Source: Eudorina sp. 2006-703-Eu-15 (Eukaryota > Chlorophyta > Chlorophyceae > Chlamydomonadales > Volvocaceae). From it: a stretch of 64,000 nucleotides of DNA. The stretch lies in NCBI GenBank assembly GCA_003117195.1, contig BDSI01000077.1:131501-195500 (forward strand), read 5' to 3'. Within the stretch, counting starts at the first letter, position 1. Each line of letters starts with the position of its first letter. Positions 54,373-64,000 of the stretch are shown in pieces. Position numbers and translations under genes: made by a program. The notes below the pieces were generated by a model. The model ran no database searches. It was given only the letters and a program-made list of their open reading frames with translations, and was not told where the DNA came from.

Positions 54373-55560
54373 GCGAGAGAGCCCAGTACGGAAGCACGTT
54401 TGCTGCGTGCTGCTGATTATTGCTCAACCGTCATTGACCATTGCTCTATATTTTTATACTTACATACCATACATTACTGCTGTCACATACTTTTGCCATC
54501 ATGCAGAATGCTGCTTTACAGCTTGACCAAGTTGACCCTGTTTTGTACGTATCATACGTTCATCCCATGGACGCTCGCGAGAACTGTACAAGATTTTTGA
54601 TGTAAAAATGCTGTCCAGTTGCCTTGTCTCTTAGCGTTCTGGCAGCTTTCGGGGCTGGCTTCGCAAGCGACAGACGGCGACAGACCGATGACATGGCTTT
54701 CATATTGGGCCGTGAGTACGCATGCTGCTGAGAAGACAATGATGTTGGTGTGTTATTTTGCAGCCCTGGGTTCGCATTTCTTCTGCTGTTCTGCCGACGG
54801 CATCGACGGTTGACTTTCCCCAATCTTAATAGGTCACTGAAACGACGTTGTACATATCACATAAATTTTGCGATGTATATATTCCGCGAGGCTACCAGAC
54901 AGGGAGCAAGTGCGCGGAAAACTAAATGGAGAACGACAGGGCTGAGTTACAACCATCTGTATTCCCATTACAGGAGAAACGTGGTTAACGAGGGACTGAC
55001 TGAAGTGCCTGCTGAGGCACCTACGCTGGAGCCGGTGGAGCACAGCAGCTGTGGGGCGAGCGGCTAAGCAAAGCGGCTAGTTGTTGCAAAGCCGTGATCG
55101 CTTCGGGGGGCGCGGGGGCAGGGCGGCTGGGGCCAAGGCGGCTGGGGGCGGACAGTCCGGGCGAGGGAAGTCCACGTAGTGCGGGAAGGAACATCGAAGA
55201 AGGCACCCAAGCGCAGCCGGCGGTAGCTGAATCATCTTACTTGGATCAGAACAATGAAATAGGGCAGGGGTTGTACGGGGCTCGTGCGTGCACATGACCG
55301 ATAACTGACTGACCAAGGAGGTTTGCTGAAAAAAAGAGGAAGTGTTACCTGTCGTGGTTTCATTTCGCAATAAGCGCATTGGGGAATGTCGTACAGTGAC
55401 TGCCAGTCCGGTGTGCTTTGGGTGTGGTCGTGTTTCTGCTTGCGGGCCATTAAGGTTGCATTCAGCCTCTGTGTTGCAACATCCCGGACTGTGTTCGGGC
55501 ACATAACCAGGACGATCTGTTGTTACAGACCAGACGCGCCCCCCAGCGTCCTGGTCCTAG
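54373..55560. other. Intergenic stretch, nothing recognised
   Basis: Short unsupported frames only. The section 55085-55200 is purine-rich and GC-rich without a clear repeat. Confidence 0.5.
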
Positions 55561-56560
55561 GCGCGGGAGCAGCAGCCAGCGAGCACCGACGATCGGCCTG
55601 CCCAATTTCCTGCGGTACCGAATTAAGCTCGCCGGATACATCTATCCATATTATGTGTCGTAGGCTATAGCCGCGGCCGCATTGCTGTCTCCCGGTGTAC
55701 AGCGAGGGAGCAGCACTTGCATTGCCAGCGAGCACCGACGACCGGCCCGCCCAATTTCCCGCGGTACCGAATTAAGCTCGCCGGATACATCTATTCATAT
55801 TATGTGTCGTAGGCTATAGCCCCGGGCGCAATGCTGTCTCCCGGTGTAAAGCGAGGGAGCAGCACTTCCATGGCTGGCGAGCACCAACGACCGGCCTGCC
55901 CAATTTCCTGCGATAACGCATACAGCTCGCCGGATACATCTATTCAAATTATGTATTGTTGACTATAGCCCCGGGCGCAATGCTATCTCTCGGTGTTAGG
56001 TGCGGGAACAGCACTTGCATTGCCAGCGAGCACCGACGACCAGCCCTTCCCATTTCCTGCGGTAACGCAGACAGCTCGCCGGATACATCTGTTCGAATTA
56101 TGTATGGTATACGATAGCCCCGGGCGCATGATGACCTACTGGTCTTAGAAGCGGGAGCAGCACTTGCATTGCCAGCGAGCACCGACGACCGGCCTGCCCA
56201 AGAGTCTGCGGTACCGAGTTAAGCTCGCCGGATACATCTATTCAAAATATGTATCGTAGGCTATAGCCGCGGCCGCATTGCTGTCTCCCGGTGTTAGGTG
56301 CGGGAGCAGCACTTCCATGGCTGGCGAGCACCGACGACCAGCCCTCCCCATTTCCTGCGGTAACGCAGACAGCTCGCCGGATACATCTGTTTAAAGTATT
56401 CATTTGAGAGTATGGAAACGCGCGCATTGTGACTTCCCTGTGTTATGCTCGCGAGCGCGGCTTCCATGGCCAGCGAGCAGCGACGACCGGTCCGGCCGAT
56501 TTCCTGCAGTAACGCATAAAGCCGCCGGATACATCTTTATAGAATAAGCAAACAAACCTT
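55560..56560. repeat. ~149-bp satellite-like tandem repeat, about seven units
   Basis: AGCGAGCACCGACGACCGGC and GCTCGCCGGATACATCT recur at ~149-bp steps (anchor near 55577, 55727, 55876, 56024, 56173, 56325, 56475). Divergence between units is moderate, so it is older than the 184-bp array. Confidence 0.88.
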
Positions 56561-57590
56561 CTTCGGCGGGCGCATTTCGGAGGCACAGTCATATTCTGGA
56601 TTACTTGTACGCAATGCTCGGCAAGCTTCTTTCCGAATTCTACGGCGAATTAAGACGCTCCTCGACTTTATGAAAACATGGAGTAATTAGCTTTTCAACA
56701 AATTCATTTATTTCCGCTAGCACCGTGTGGTTCGGAAGCGTACTAAAGTGCAGTGCATGGCCTTGCATCGACGGAAGATCGCCATGCTCGCTACTTGATT
56801 CAATAGAACATAATTAACTACATATATTGGCGCCATGAGCATGGAGATCTGCTGTCTGATGCTCGCTACCGGCTAGTCCGGTAATTAGCGAGCATGCTCG
56901 GAGCACGGTTCGCTTACTGTTCTAGCTATCGGAACAATCAACGGCCACGGCATGCAATGGCGCTGCCTAAAACGTTTCGCAATAAATCATGATAAAGGTA
57001 TTGATAGACGTTAAGCAAATACGAAATACCAGACTTTCCAAATGTTTGGAGACCGTCCCGGCAGTAACTTTCGCTGTTGCGAAATGTTGATTATGAAAGT
57101 TAATTGGTGATTGCAAACGCGGCTCGTTGGCAAACCTGTATTCGTGCAACCTTAGCATACATGGTCCCCCATCCAATCCGAGTCGGCGCTTCATGATCGT
57201 CAGGAACGAACACCCCGGGTAGATGTGGCTTATTGCGCGAGGGGGCATTGATTGTGTTCCGTCACGGGTCTGGGTGGGTGAGGCCGGGAGGGCCGGAGGG
57301 GCAGGGATGGCCTGCTGGCGGGCATTGAAGTAAGGTTGAAGCGGCTGGAAAGGGGCCCCTTGGACGGGTAGCCTGGAGGGCTGGGAAGGCCAGGTAGGAG
57401 TAAATTTCAAAGCCCCAAAAGCCCCCTTGCCCGGCCAGCTTGCACGCGGGGTGAGGGGTAGGGGGACGGGAAGACAGCAGCTGCGGTTTCGGGGAAGGCC
57501 CAACTCAGGCCAACCGTTCCAGACCTACGTTCATGACAGTGCGGACTGTGCGGGATACATTGGAAATCATTATAATACTTCCAGTTGTCC
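56561..57590. other. Intergenic stretch, one small hairpin
   Basis: ATGCTCGCTA at 56859-56868 and TAGCGAGCAT at 56886-56895 form a 10-bp stem with an inner CCGG...CCGG. Otherwise there is no gene or repeat of note. Confidence 0.5.
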
Positions 57591-57679
57591 AACCCTCTCT
57601 CATCTCCTATGTACCCCTGTCACCCGATACTTGGACAGCAGGCAAATGCCATACCTATGCCGGTGCCGGTTTACAAAAG

Positions 57680-58026
57680 AGAGGACAACGGGTCTGCATG
57701 CCGTTGCTGCCGCTCTGAAGACCAGATTGAAGATGAGAAGCATGTTCTACTCGACTGCCCGGCTTACGATGCAATACGCGCTGAGGAAGGGTTTCACCGC
57801 CCTTATACGATGAGGGAGGCGATTGCCTGGGATCCGGCTCGTTTGGCAAAGATGTTGGAGCGCATGTGGGCTCACCGTAATTCTATCGTGCCCTTTGGGC
57901 GCTAGTCTCGTCGACTCCTGTTAATGCGGTATTGCAAACCAGTGCTTTTGGGCGTTTTGTTTGCCCTTGGGCCTCCGGCTCGTATGGGTATGTGCAGGTA
58001 TGGGGTTACGCACCCCCAACCATGTA

Positions 58027-58050
<24 letters not shown>
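57680..58050 (+). mobile_element. LINE family 1, 5'-truncated, (CA)n tail
   Basis: Starts GAGGACAACGGG, has one extra GCAT in the finger region, ends CATGTAA(CA)n. It is flanked by ACAAAAGAGAGG (57673-57684 and 58051-58062), which partly overlaps the element start. Confidence 0.85.
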
Positions 58051-58057
<7 letters not shown>

Positions 58058-58062
58058 AGAGG

Positions 58063-58539
58063 CGGGCAGTTGAGTACCCGCGCCAGGGAAGGCGAGTCGT
58101 TTCGTACATGACAGGCAGTGACCTCATCGAGCCCACCTCACGCAAAGCGGCTCATTCGCGCGGCAAAAGTCAGGGAGGGGAGGACAGGAGAGCAGGGAGG
58201 GGATGACATGAAAGGAGTGAAGGCAGGAGAGCAGGGAGGGGAGGACAGGAGAGCAAGGAGGGACAGGGACAAGCGCGGCCTTGCATCGTGCGGCCTAGGC
58301 ACGCTGGGCCGCCAGAATGGAGGGCAGGGCTGGGCAGGCAGGCGCCTGCGGACCAACATGTAACAACGAGTCATCCATTCACAAGGTAGTTGTGTCACGA
58401 ACTGTCTGGTGTGCGGGGTTTGGGTCGCTTGTCGAGGGCTCCGGAGCCGACCGGCCGTTGGACACAAAAGGAACGAAGTTAAACCACCTAAGGCCGGAGC
58501 ACACGACGTCTCCGCCGTTGGGCAATTCCCATATGCGAC
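58063..58539. other. Purine-rich intergenic DNA
   Basis: 58165-58270 repeats GGGAGGGGAGGACAGGAGAG-type words. No gene seen. Confidence 0.5.
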
Positions 58540-59525
58540 ACGCGAGGGTGGCGCGGTGTGGATGCAGTTATATCCCAGTGGAAGGCGGGGGGGCAGACAC
58601 ACCCCGCCAACACCACTTCTGGTCGTGCCGGGTTCGCCCAGGCAGTGGTGGGTCAGATGGAATCGCGCCTAGGGGCGCGGCTACGGAGGACGACGCATGT
58701 CTGGCTGGCGGAACCCCCGCCACCCGCGGAGCAATGTGTCTGGTATGTGGTGGTGTTGGCCGCGATCACGGCCGTGGAGACTGGCCGCCGATTCATGGCG
58801 GCCGCCCTGCGGCGGTCAGCACCTGGCCAGGGCCCGACTGTATCACCAGGGGCGCGGCGTGCAATCGCTGATTTTTGGGTGCGCCTTCATGGATTTGCCC
58901 AGTTGGGTCTCCCGAGACGTGGGTGGACCTCGGTGGGCCCTTTCCACCCTTTCTTGAGAGTGCGGGGGGAGTCTTGCGGTGTGCGGTACCTGCCCCTGAC
59001 GAGGGCTGAGGCACGGGTCCCCGTCCTCTATCTGTTTGAATACATGATCCCCCACCTGGGGCCCAAGGTTGGGGACCTGGCATACCCTCTGCTGGGGGAG
59101 GAGGCCGGGCTTCCGTGGGTATTTTGTTGCCTTGCCACGTGTCTGTTTTGATGCTGGCTACTCCACTAGCGGTCGCTGGGCAGTGTCATGAGCCAGGCGT
59201 GGGTCTTCCAAGACCTCGAGAGGGTGCAGCGCTGAGTGTTTCAGGGGTGGTGGTAGCTGGGTAATGGGGTGCCTGTGTGGGCGACCTTCCCTGTGCTTGG
59301 CTTTATCCAATTCAGGGGATTCCGCCCGCTTCTGTGCCCTTTGGTAGTGTTGCCCCGCTTGCTTCAGGGTCTGTCTGGGTGGGGTCATGGCCCGATGTGT
59401 TTTTTATTGCGGCGTTGAGGTGTGGAGGTGTCTTGCCGCCTTTGGCGGTGGGGCCTGCTGGGGCGGGCTTGCCCTGGTATACACCGTCGACCCCTTTGGG
59501 GTCCGCTGTAACGTTCATTCATCGT
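58540..59525 (+). mobile_element. LINE family 2, longest copy: ORF2 C-terminus and 3' UTR
   Basis: The frame at 58558-59151 includes VLAAITAVETGRRFMAAALR and ADFWVRLHGFAQLGLPRRGW, which it shares with 12704 and 61292. The 3' UTR ends in GACCCCTTTGGGGTC (hairpin) CGCTGTAACGTTCATTCAT. The 5' limit is uncertain. Confidence 0.7.
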
Positions 59526-59575
59526 CTCCGCCGTGCATAGGACTGGCATAATTGTCCACTACTAATGACTACTTA

Positions 59576-59660
59576 TGTTACAGTGGACCCCGTGGGTCAT
59601 CGGTGACAACCGTAGCTTCCTCACCACACATTGCAAACAAAACCGCGCCATTCGCCGCGG
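59576..59660 (-). mobile_element. LINE family 3, 3'-end fragment
   Basis: Minus strand: GCAATGTGTGGTGAGGAAGC, CGATGACCCACGGGGTCCAC, TGTAACAT. Best-preserved stand-alone family 3 terminus outside the array; no clear tail. Confidence 0.65.
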
Positions 59661-60056
59661 CGGAGCCTGTCCGGTGTGGTGTGCACAAGCAAGGTTGCGG
59701 GCAGCAGGTGCTACGCCCATTCGGACTGGGATGGATCCAGCCGACATTCGGTCCTTCGGGGCGCAGTTCCCCGCCGCTGCAATGCTGTGTGTGGTGAGTT
59801 GTCTGATGGACTGTGGACGTTCGTTCGGCTGCCATCATCCCCGCGGGGTCCACTGTCGCATGCCTCGAGTGCTCAAGAACAGCAGCCACCCCGGGCGGGT
59901 GAGCCCGGCCCAATTAACTCAGACGCGGCACTGGCCCAACAATTACGGCTGAGTGGCCAACAGAAGAAGACATGGATACCAGCAAGGCGTTGAGAATCCA
60001 GCCGCAGCCCTGCCGGCCTCCCCGCCGGTTGCAAGCTTACCGACGCACATGTACAA
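59661..60056. other. Intergenic stretch, nothing recognised
   Basis: A GGGGTCCACTGTC string at 59848 resembles the LINE family 3 terminus again; otherwise unremarkable. Confidence 0.45.
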
Positions 60057-60523
60057 CAGTGTTGCTATCTTCCAAAACGGGGAAATAGAATTCCGCAGGT
60101 TTCCGGCCTGTCGCCAGTAGCCAAAAAACCTTTGGCAGGGCAGATTTTGGGGGGCTTCCTAGGTGCCAGGAAATAAAAACCTCCGAGGCAGGCCGGAAAT
60201 ATTTCTGCGTGTTTCGACAGCAGGGCCACTGTTACCACAGCGACGACAGGGATTCTAAGTCCATGGAGGTCTGAAGTGCGCTTTCCCTGCGTCGCGGATG
60301 CATATGGGAGGGTAACCAGGAGTTGGTGACACGGCATTCGAGTGTGTTTTGGCGGTAGACAGGTGTACGATGCAGGAATTTTCCCTGCGCCTGAAAATAG
60401 TTGGCAGGGCAGATTTCCGGCTCTCCACAGCGTCAAATAAATGAAATCTCGCAGGTTTCTTGGGGGTCCGGGAAATAGAAAATTTCCGGTTTTTTTGTTT
60501 TTTTATTTAAGATAGCAACACTG
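60057..60523. mobile_element. Short inverted-repeat element (MITE-like), 467 bp
   Basis: Perfect 15-bp terminal inverted repeats: CAGTGTTGCTATCTT at 60057-60071 and its complement at 60509-60523. Inside, GGGAAATAGAA and TTGGCAGGGCAGATTT each occur twice as direct repeats near the two ends. The CAGTG ends suggest a hAT-type non-autonomous element, but no 8-bp target duplication is visible. The right edge meets the tail of the LINE at 60524. Confidence 0.6.
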
Positions 60524-61300
60524 AATGAATTCATGAACGTTACAGCGGACCCCAAAGGGATCACCGGTGTATACCAGGGCAAGCCCCAGCAGGCCCCACC
60601 GCCAAGGCGGCAGGACACCTCCACACCTCAACGCCGCACCCAAAGACACACCGGGCCATGACCCCACCCAGCCAGACACCGAAGCAAGCAGAGACGCGCA
60701 GCGGGGCAACACTACCAAAGAGATAGGCACAGCAAAGGGCAGAAACCCCAGAAGTGGGTAAAGCCAAACACAGGGGAGGTCGCCCACACAGGCACCCCAT
60801 CACCCAGCTACCACCACCCCTGAGGCACCCAACACTGCACCCTCTCGAGGTCTTGGAAGACCCACGCCTGGCTCGTGACACTGCCCAGCGACCGCTAGTG
60901 GAGTAGCCCGCATCAAAAGAAATATCTAGGCCAAGCAATAACACACCAACGGGAGCCCTGCCACCTACCCAATCTGGGGCCAGGCCAGGTCCCCAACTTG
61001 AGCCCCGGGTCGGACAACCCGAATACAAACAGGTTGAGGGCGGGGAACCCGTGCCTCATCCCTCATCAGGAGCAGGCCCCGCACACCGCAAGACTCCCCC
61101 CGACACTTTCAAGAAAGGGTGGAAGGGGCCCACCGAGGTCCATCCACGTCTCGGGAGGCCCAACTGGGCAAACCCGTGAAGGCGCCCCCAAAAGTCAGCG
61201 ATTGTGCGCCGCTCCCCTTGCTCTGCCAATTCCGGTCCCGGCCGTACAGTCGCACCCTGACCAGGTGCTGACCGCCGCAGGGCGGCCGCCATGAAGCAAC
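60524..61300 (-). mobile_element. LINE family 2, 5'-truncated copy
   Basis: Minus strand from MAAALRRSAPGQG at 61292 through HGFAQLGLPRRGWTSVGPF, 3' UTR, GGGGTCCGCTGTAAC and a short ATTC tail at 60524-60545. Confidence 0.75.
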
Positions 61301-62862
61301 ACTGATGTACAAGGATCCACCCTCGCTCAACCCTATCTACTGCTCACTCAACCTTCATGGTACCGACCTTCACTACCAACCCTAGAGGCACCGAGCGACA
61401 GAGACGGAGGGTTACTACCCCCTCGCACTCATCAGGCGTCTGCCTGCTGTTACATAAGAATCATGAATCGGCCACCCATTCGCTGCTGGGCAGTCCAAGC
61501 CACGCGGCTGGATACACGGCAGCAGCGGGCGCACGGCTGCAGCCACGCACATGAGCAGCGGGGCTCAATCATTGCGGCAGCCGCCGGCTCTAGAAAGAGG
61601 CCCCGCATGCATTCTCTGTCATCGTCCGATCGCTCTCGCCACAAGCAATCCCCAGAGCAAGTCAGTGACCGCAGTGTGCAGCCCGACTGCTGCCCGCGGC
61701 GCGACAAACCGAATGTCTTCAATGACCACACACGTGAATGGGTCGGTGCTGGTGGGGACGGACGTACCCCGCCGCCAGGACCCGGGCACTCACGCACTGA
61801 TCAAGATCACTTCTGTACGGCGATCGTTTATACTGCATGAATGATCTCCTTTCCGACTGCAAGTGCACGGCATGCGACAACAACGAATAACGCGAGCATT
61901 CATCCATCATTATCACCAACAACCAAACGTCGCAAGCGACGAAAGAAGCGGCGGGTTGACGGATCGATAACGCCAGGGCGCCAAACCAGGTGGGGCGCCA
62001 ACCAACCGCCATGATGACCCGCAATGGCACGCGCGGACGTCAGGCAAACGCACGGTGCCATAATGGGCTTGAAGGGTCATGCGTACTGGAGTGACGTAAT
62101 CGATTCAACGAAGCCCCATTCGCATTGGTTCGGCAAGGGGTAAGCGAGGCGACCTACCTAGTCCTGCTGCAATCACGTTGTCCCCCAGTCCGGTCTCTCA
62201 GCCCTCTAGCCCAAACCGGAACCGGTCGTCCACCGGCTTACCATACCCGAAAAGATGGCTTCCCTTATCCGAAAAAATCGCTAAGTGATCCTGCTTCTGC
62301 CAACTTCAAATAAATTAGTCGCTCGAAAAGATGGCTGTGACTGTCCCGATGACCCATCACGCCGTGCCTGGCTAAGCGGGAGCCCCGCCGCCTTGCCACA
62401 TTACCAAACATGGCACGTAGGCGAAGATGCGGATGCATGATTTATTGATTTTCTCAACACCTGGGTGAGACTTAGACATTCGCGGAGACCCGGACTGCAA
62501 CCGACACGTGTCACATGTGTTGTGTGTATGTACCGCAACCAACACCGATGACCCGCGGGGTCCACTGTCACATGATTATCCAACATCCAACAATTATGAC
62601 CATGCATGCATCCATCCAATGTCTTCTTGCTCTGACGTATCTCACTTCCTTCGCCCATCCAACCAAAGCGCGCCCAGTCACGCCGCCGTTGCAACACGCA
62701 CGCACCCGCACATGGCTTCATGGAACTGCGATGCTGATGCCATCGCCCTAACCTCCAATCTATCTAAATCTATTTTCGTGTGCCAATCTATCTAATTATA
62801 CCAATACCTAAAAATGCGGCTTTCGGTTGTGCGCAGTATTGCTCCGTACTGCAGGTGCCGTA
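61301..62862. other. Intergenic stretch, no gene seen
   Basis: No frame has support. A family 3-like terminus (CCGATGACCCGCGGGGTCCA, CTGTCACAT) lies at 62546-62575. This should include the 3' flank of the DPBB gene. Confidence 0.5.
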
Positions 62863-63914
62863 CTAAGGACTGTACGGCTGCACCACCTCGTCGACCACTA
62901 CCCACGAGATGCACGGAACCTTGTCGACGCTGCAGGCGGCGTTGCCGTACGCGTTCTTCAGCGCGCTGACGCTGACGTCGATGCCGCCCGGCGGCGCATT
63001 GCAGGCGACGCAGCTGTCCCAGACGAAGAAGTCGCCGCCGTCGGGCGCCGCGACCTGTGTGCCGTTGTAGAAGACGAGCACCTTCTTGCCGCAGAGCTGC
63101 GTCTTGAAGCGCGCCAGGAGGCTGGGGTCGATCGCCACAACGTTGTTGGAGCCCAGCTTGCGCAGCGACTGCTTGGCGGGCCCCTTCTGCTTCGAGCACG
63201 CCGGGGTGTTGTCCAGGACCTTGTACCCGTTCTTGCTGTCCTGGGGGCAGACCAGCTTCTGGTCGTAGTAGTACGTGCCGACACCCGTACCGCTGTGCAG
63301 AACCTTGGGACTGCGGCACAAGGATACATACCGAGGCGGGAGGCGGGACGGAGACACAGAAGTGTCAGGAGTGAGGGGGCTGAACTTTCGGATTCCGCTT
63401 GGCCTGCATCTGTGACGCCGCCAACGTAGCTGTAGTGGCGGCCGCCTGATGACACGTATTTGTTCTTCTCGTTTGTGGCAGCACAGCAGGAATTCCAACA
63501 GAAAGCGCATGCGGAGCAGAACGAGGAGAACACTGAGGATTCGCAGGGTCGGTGAAGTCGCCCCGTCCGAAGACATGGGCAGGGCGCAGCCAAACCCTGC
63601 CCTGCCCTGCCGGTGGTGCGGGCTATCTTCGATCACCTACCTAGCGGCTGCCAGCGCGCGCCTTGCGGACAGAGCCGGAGCCACGTTGTAGGGCGGAGGG
63701 ATGGTTGCGGCACAGGTAGGGGCCGGGGGCGGGTACGTTCCGACGGCGGCAGACTTGGTCATGAACCGCCGAATCATGTCGCCGCGGGAGTCGCCCATCT
63801 CGGAAACGTCCTCCAGGAGGGACTCCAGGGGGCCATCCACCTGGGACGCGTCGAACTCATCGTCCTCAGCGCCCTCGGCGGCAGCGGCGGCTTCACCGAG
63901 GGGCGAGACGGTTC
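62863..63914 (-). CDS. Secreted-type double-psi beta-barrel (DPBB) protein, 5' end outside window
   Basis: Two exons: 63914-63641 and 63310-62863, joined through a split AG|T serine (ALAAA-S-PKVLHSG), with donor CTAG|GTAGGT and acceptor GCCGCAG. The last exon encodes GVGTYYYDQKLVCPQD, NNVVAIDPSLL, CGKKVLVFYNGT, FFVWDSCVACN, IDVSVSALKNA and ISWVVVDEVV, the layout of a DPBB fold as in expansin/barwin/RlpA-like proteins, with paired cysteines suiting secretion. The upstream exon is an acidic and Ala/Pro-rich stretch (GAEDDEFDASQVDGPLESLL) that may be a propeptide or linker. It opens in phase after TTCGCAG, so a first exon, probably with the signal peptide, lies beyond 64000. The target ligand is unknown; wall polysaccharide binding is only a guess from the fold. 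A truncated relative lies at 7498-7711. Confidence 0.75.
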
Positions 63915-64000
63915 CTGCGAACGAAGGAAGGGCGCCGGCCAGCGGGATTAGTAGGCGGTGTGAACAGCTTTAGTGGCTGGCACTAGTGGCTGCATGTGAC

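Overview
The window looks like nuclear DNA of a volvocine green alga (Chlamydomonas/Gonium/Volvox group). The evidence is GC-rich coding exons split by short introns with clear GT-AG borders, TGTAA just past the carbonic anhydrase stop codons (the usual volvocine poly(A) signal), a periplasmic CAH1-type alpha carbonic anhydrase family, an intact Copia element, and many 5'-truncated LINEs. The species cannot be named from the sequence alone.

Layout. 1-4450: minus-strand EXO1 (exonuclease 1), seven exons visible, 3' end off the window. 4451-11680: repeat-rich intergenic DNA with a truncated double-psi beta-barrel (DPBB) exon, a broken chromodomain from a gypsy-type element, and several tandem repeats. 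11872-14885: LINE debris, including a chimera of two families and a long TG tract. 15563-51120: a tandem array of six alpha carbonic anhydrase genes, called A to F here, on a ~4.77-kb repeat unit. B to F share identical exon lengths (eight exons, 385 residues). A is frameshifted by a 7-base deletion. A complete 5.38-kb Copia retrotransposon with 334-bp LTRs sits in the 3' UTR of copy C, and several LINEs are inserted in introns and spacers with target-site duplications. 51120-62860: satellite-like arrays, a LINE whose 3' region carries a ten-copy ~184-bp tandem repeat, more LINE 3' ends, and a short inverted-repeat element. 62863-63914: the last two exons of a minus-strand secreted DPBB protein.

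How the parts relate. The carbonic anhydrases carry a signal peptide, the three zinc histidines and the CAH1-type C-terminal small-subunit region, so they should interconvert CO2 and bicarbonate outside the plasma membrane, in the carbon-concentrating pathway. The array looks like dosage amplification by unequal crossing-over and gene conversion. Shared indels, a 17-bp micro-inversion and shared or private transposon insertions record the order of events.

Three LINE families in the window end the same way: a short GC hairpin, then TGTAAC, then a family-specific microsatellite tail. That shared 3' architecture, the six-gene array, and the apparently young Copia element with a half-tRNA-type primer site are the most interesting features. 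All calls come from reading the sequence; no database search was run.
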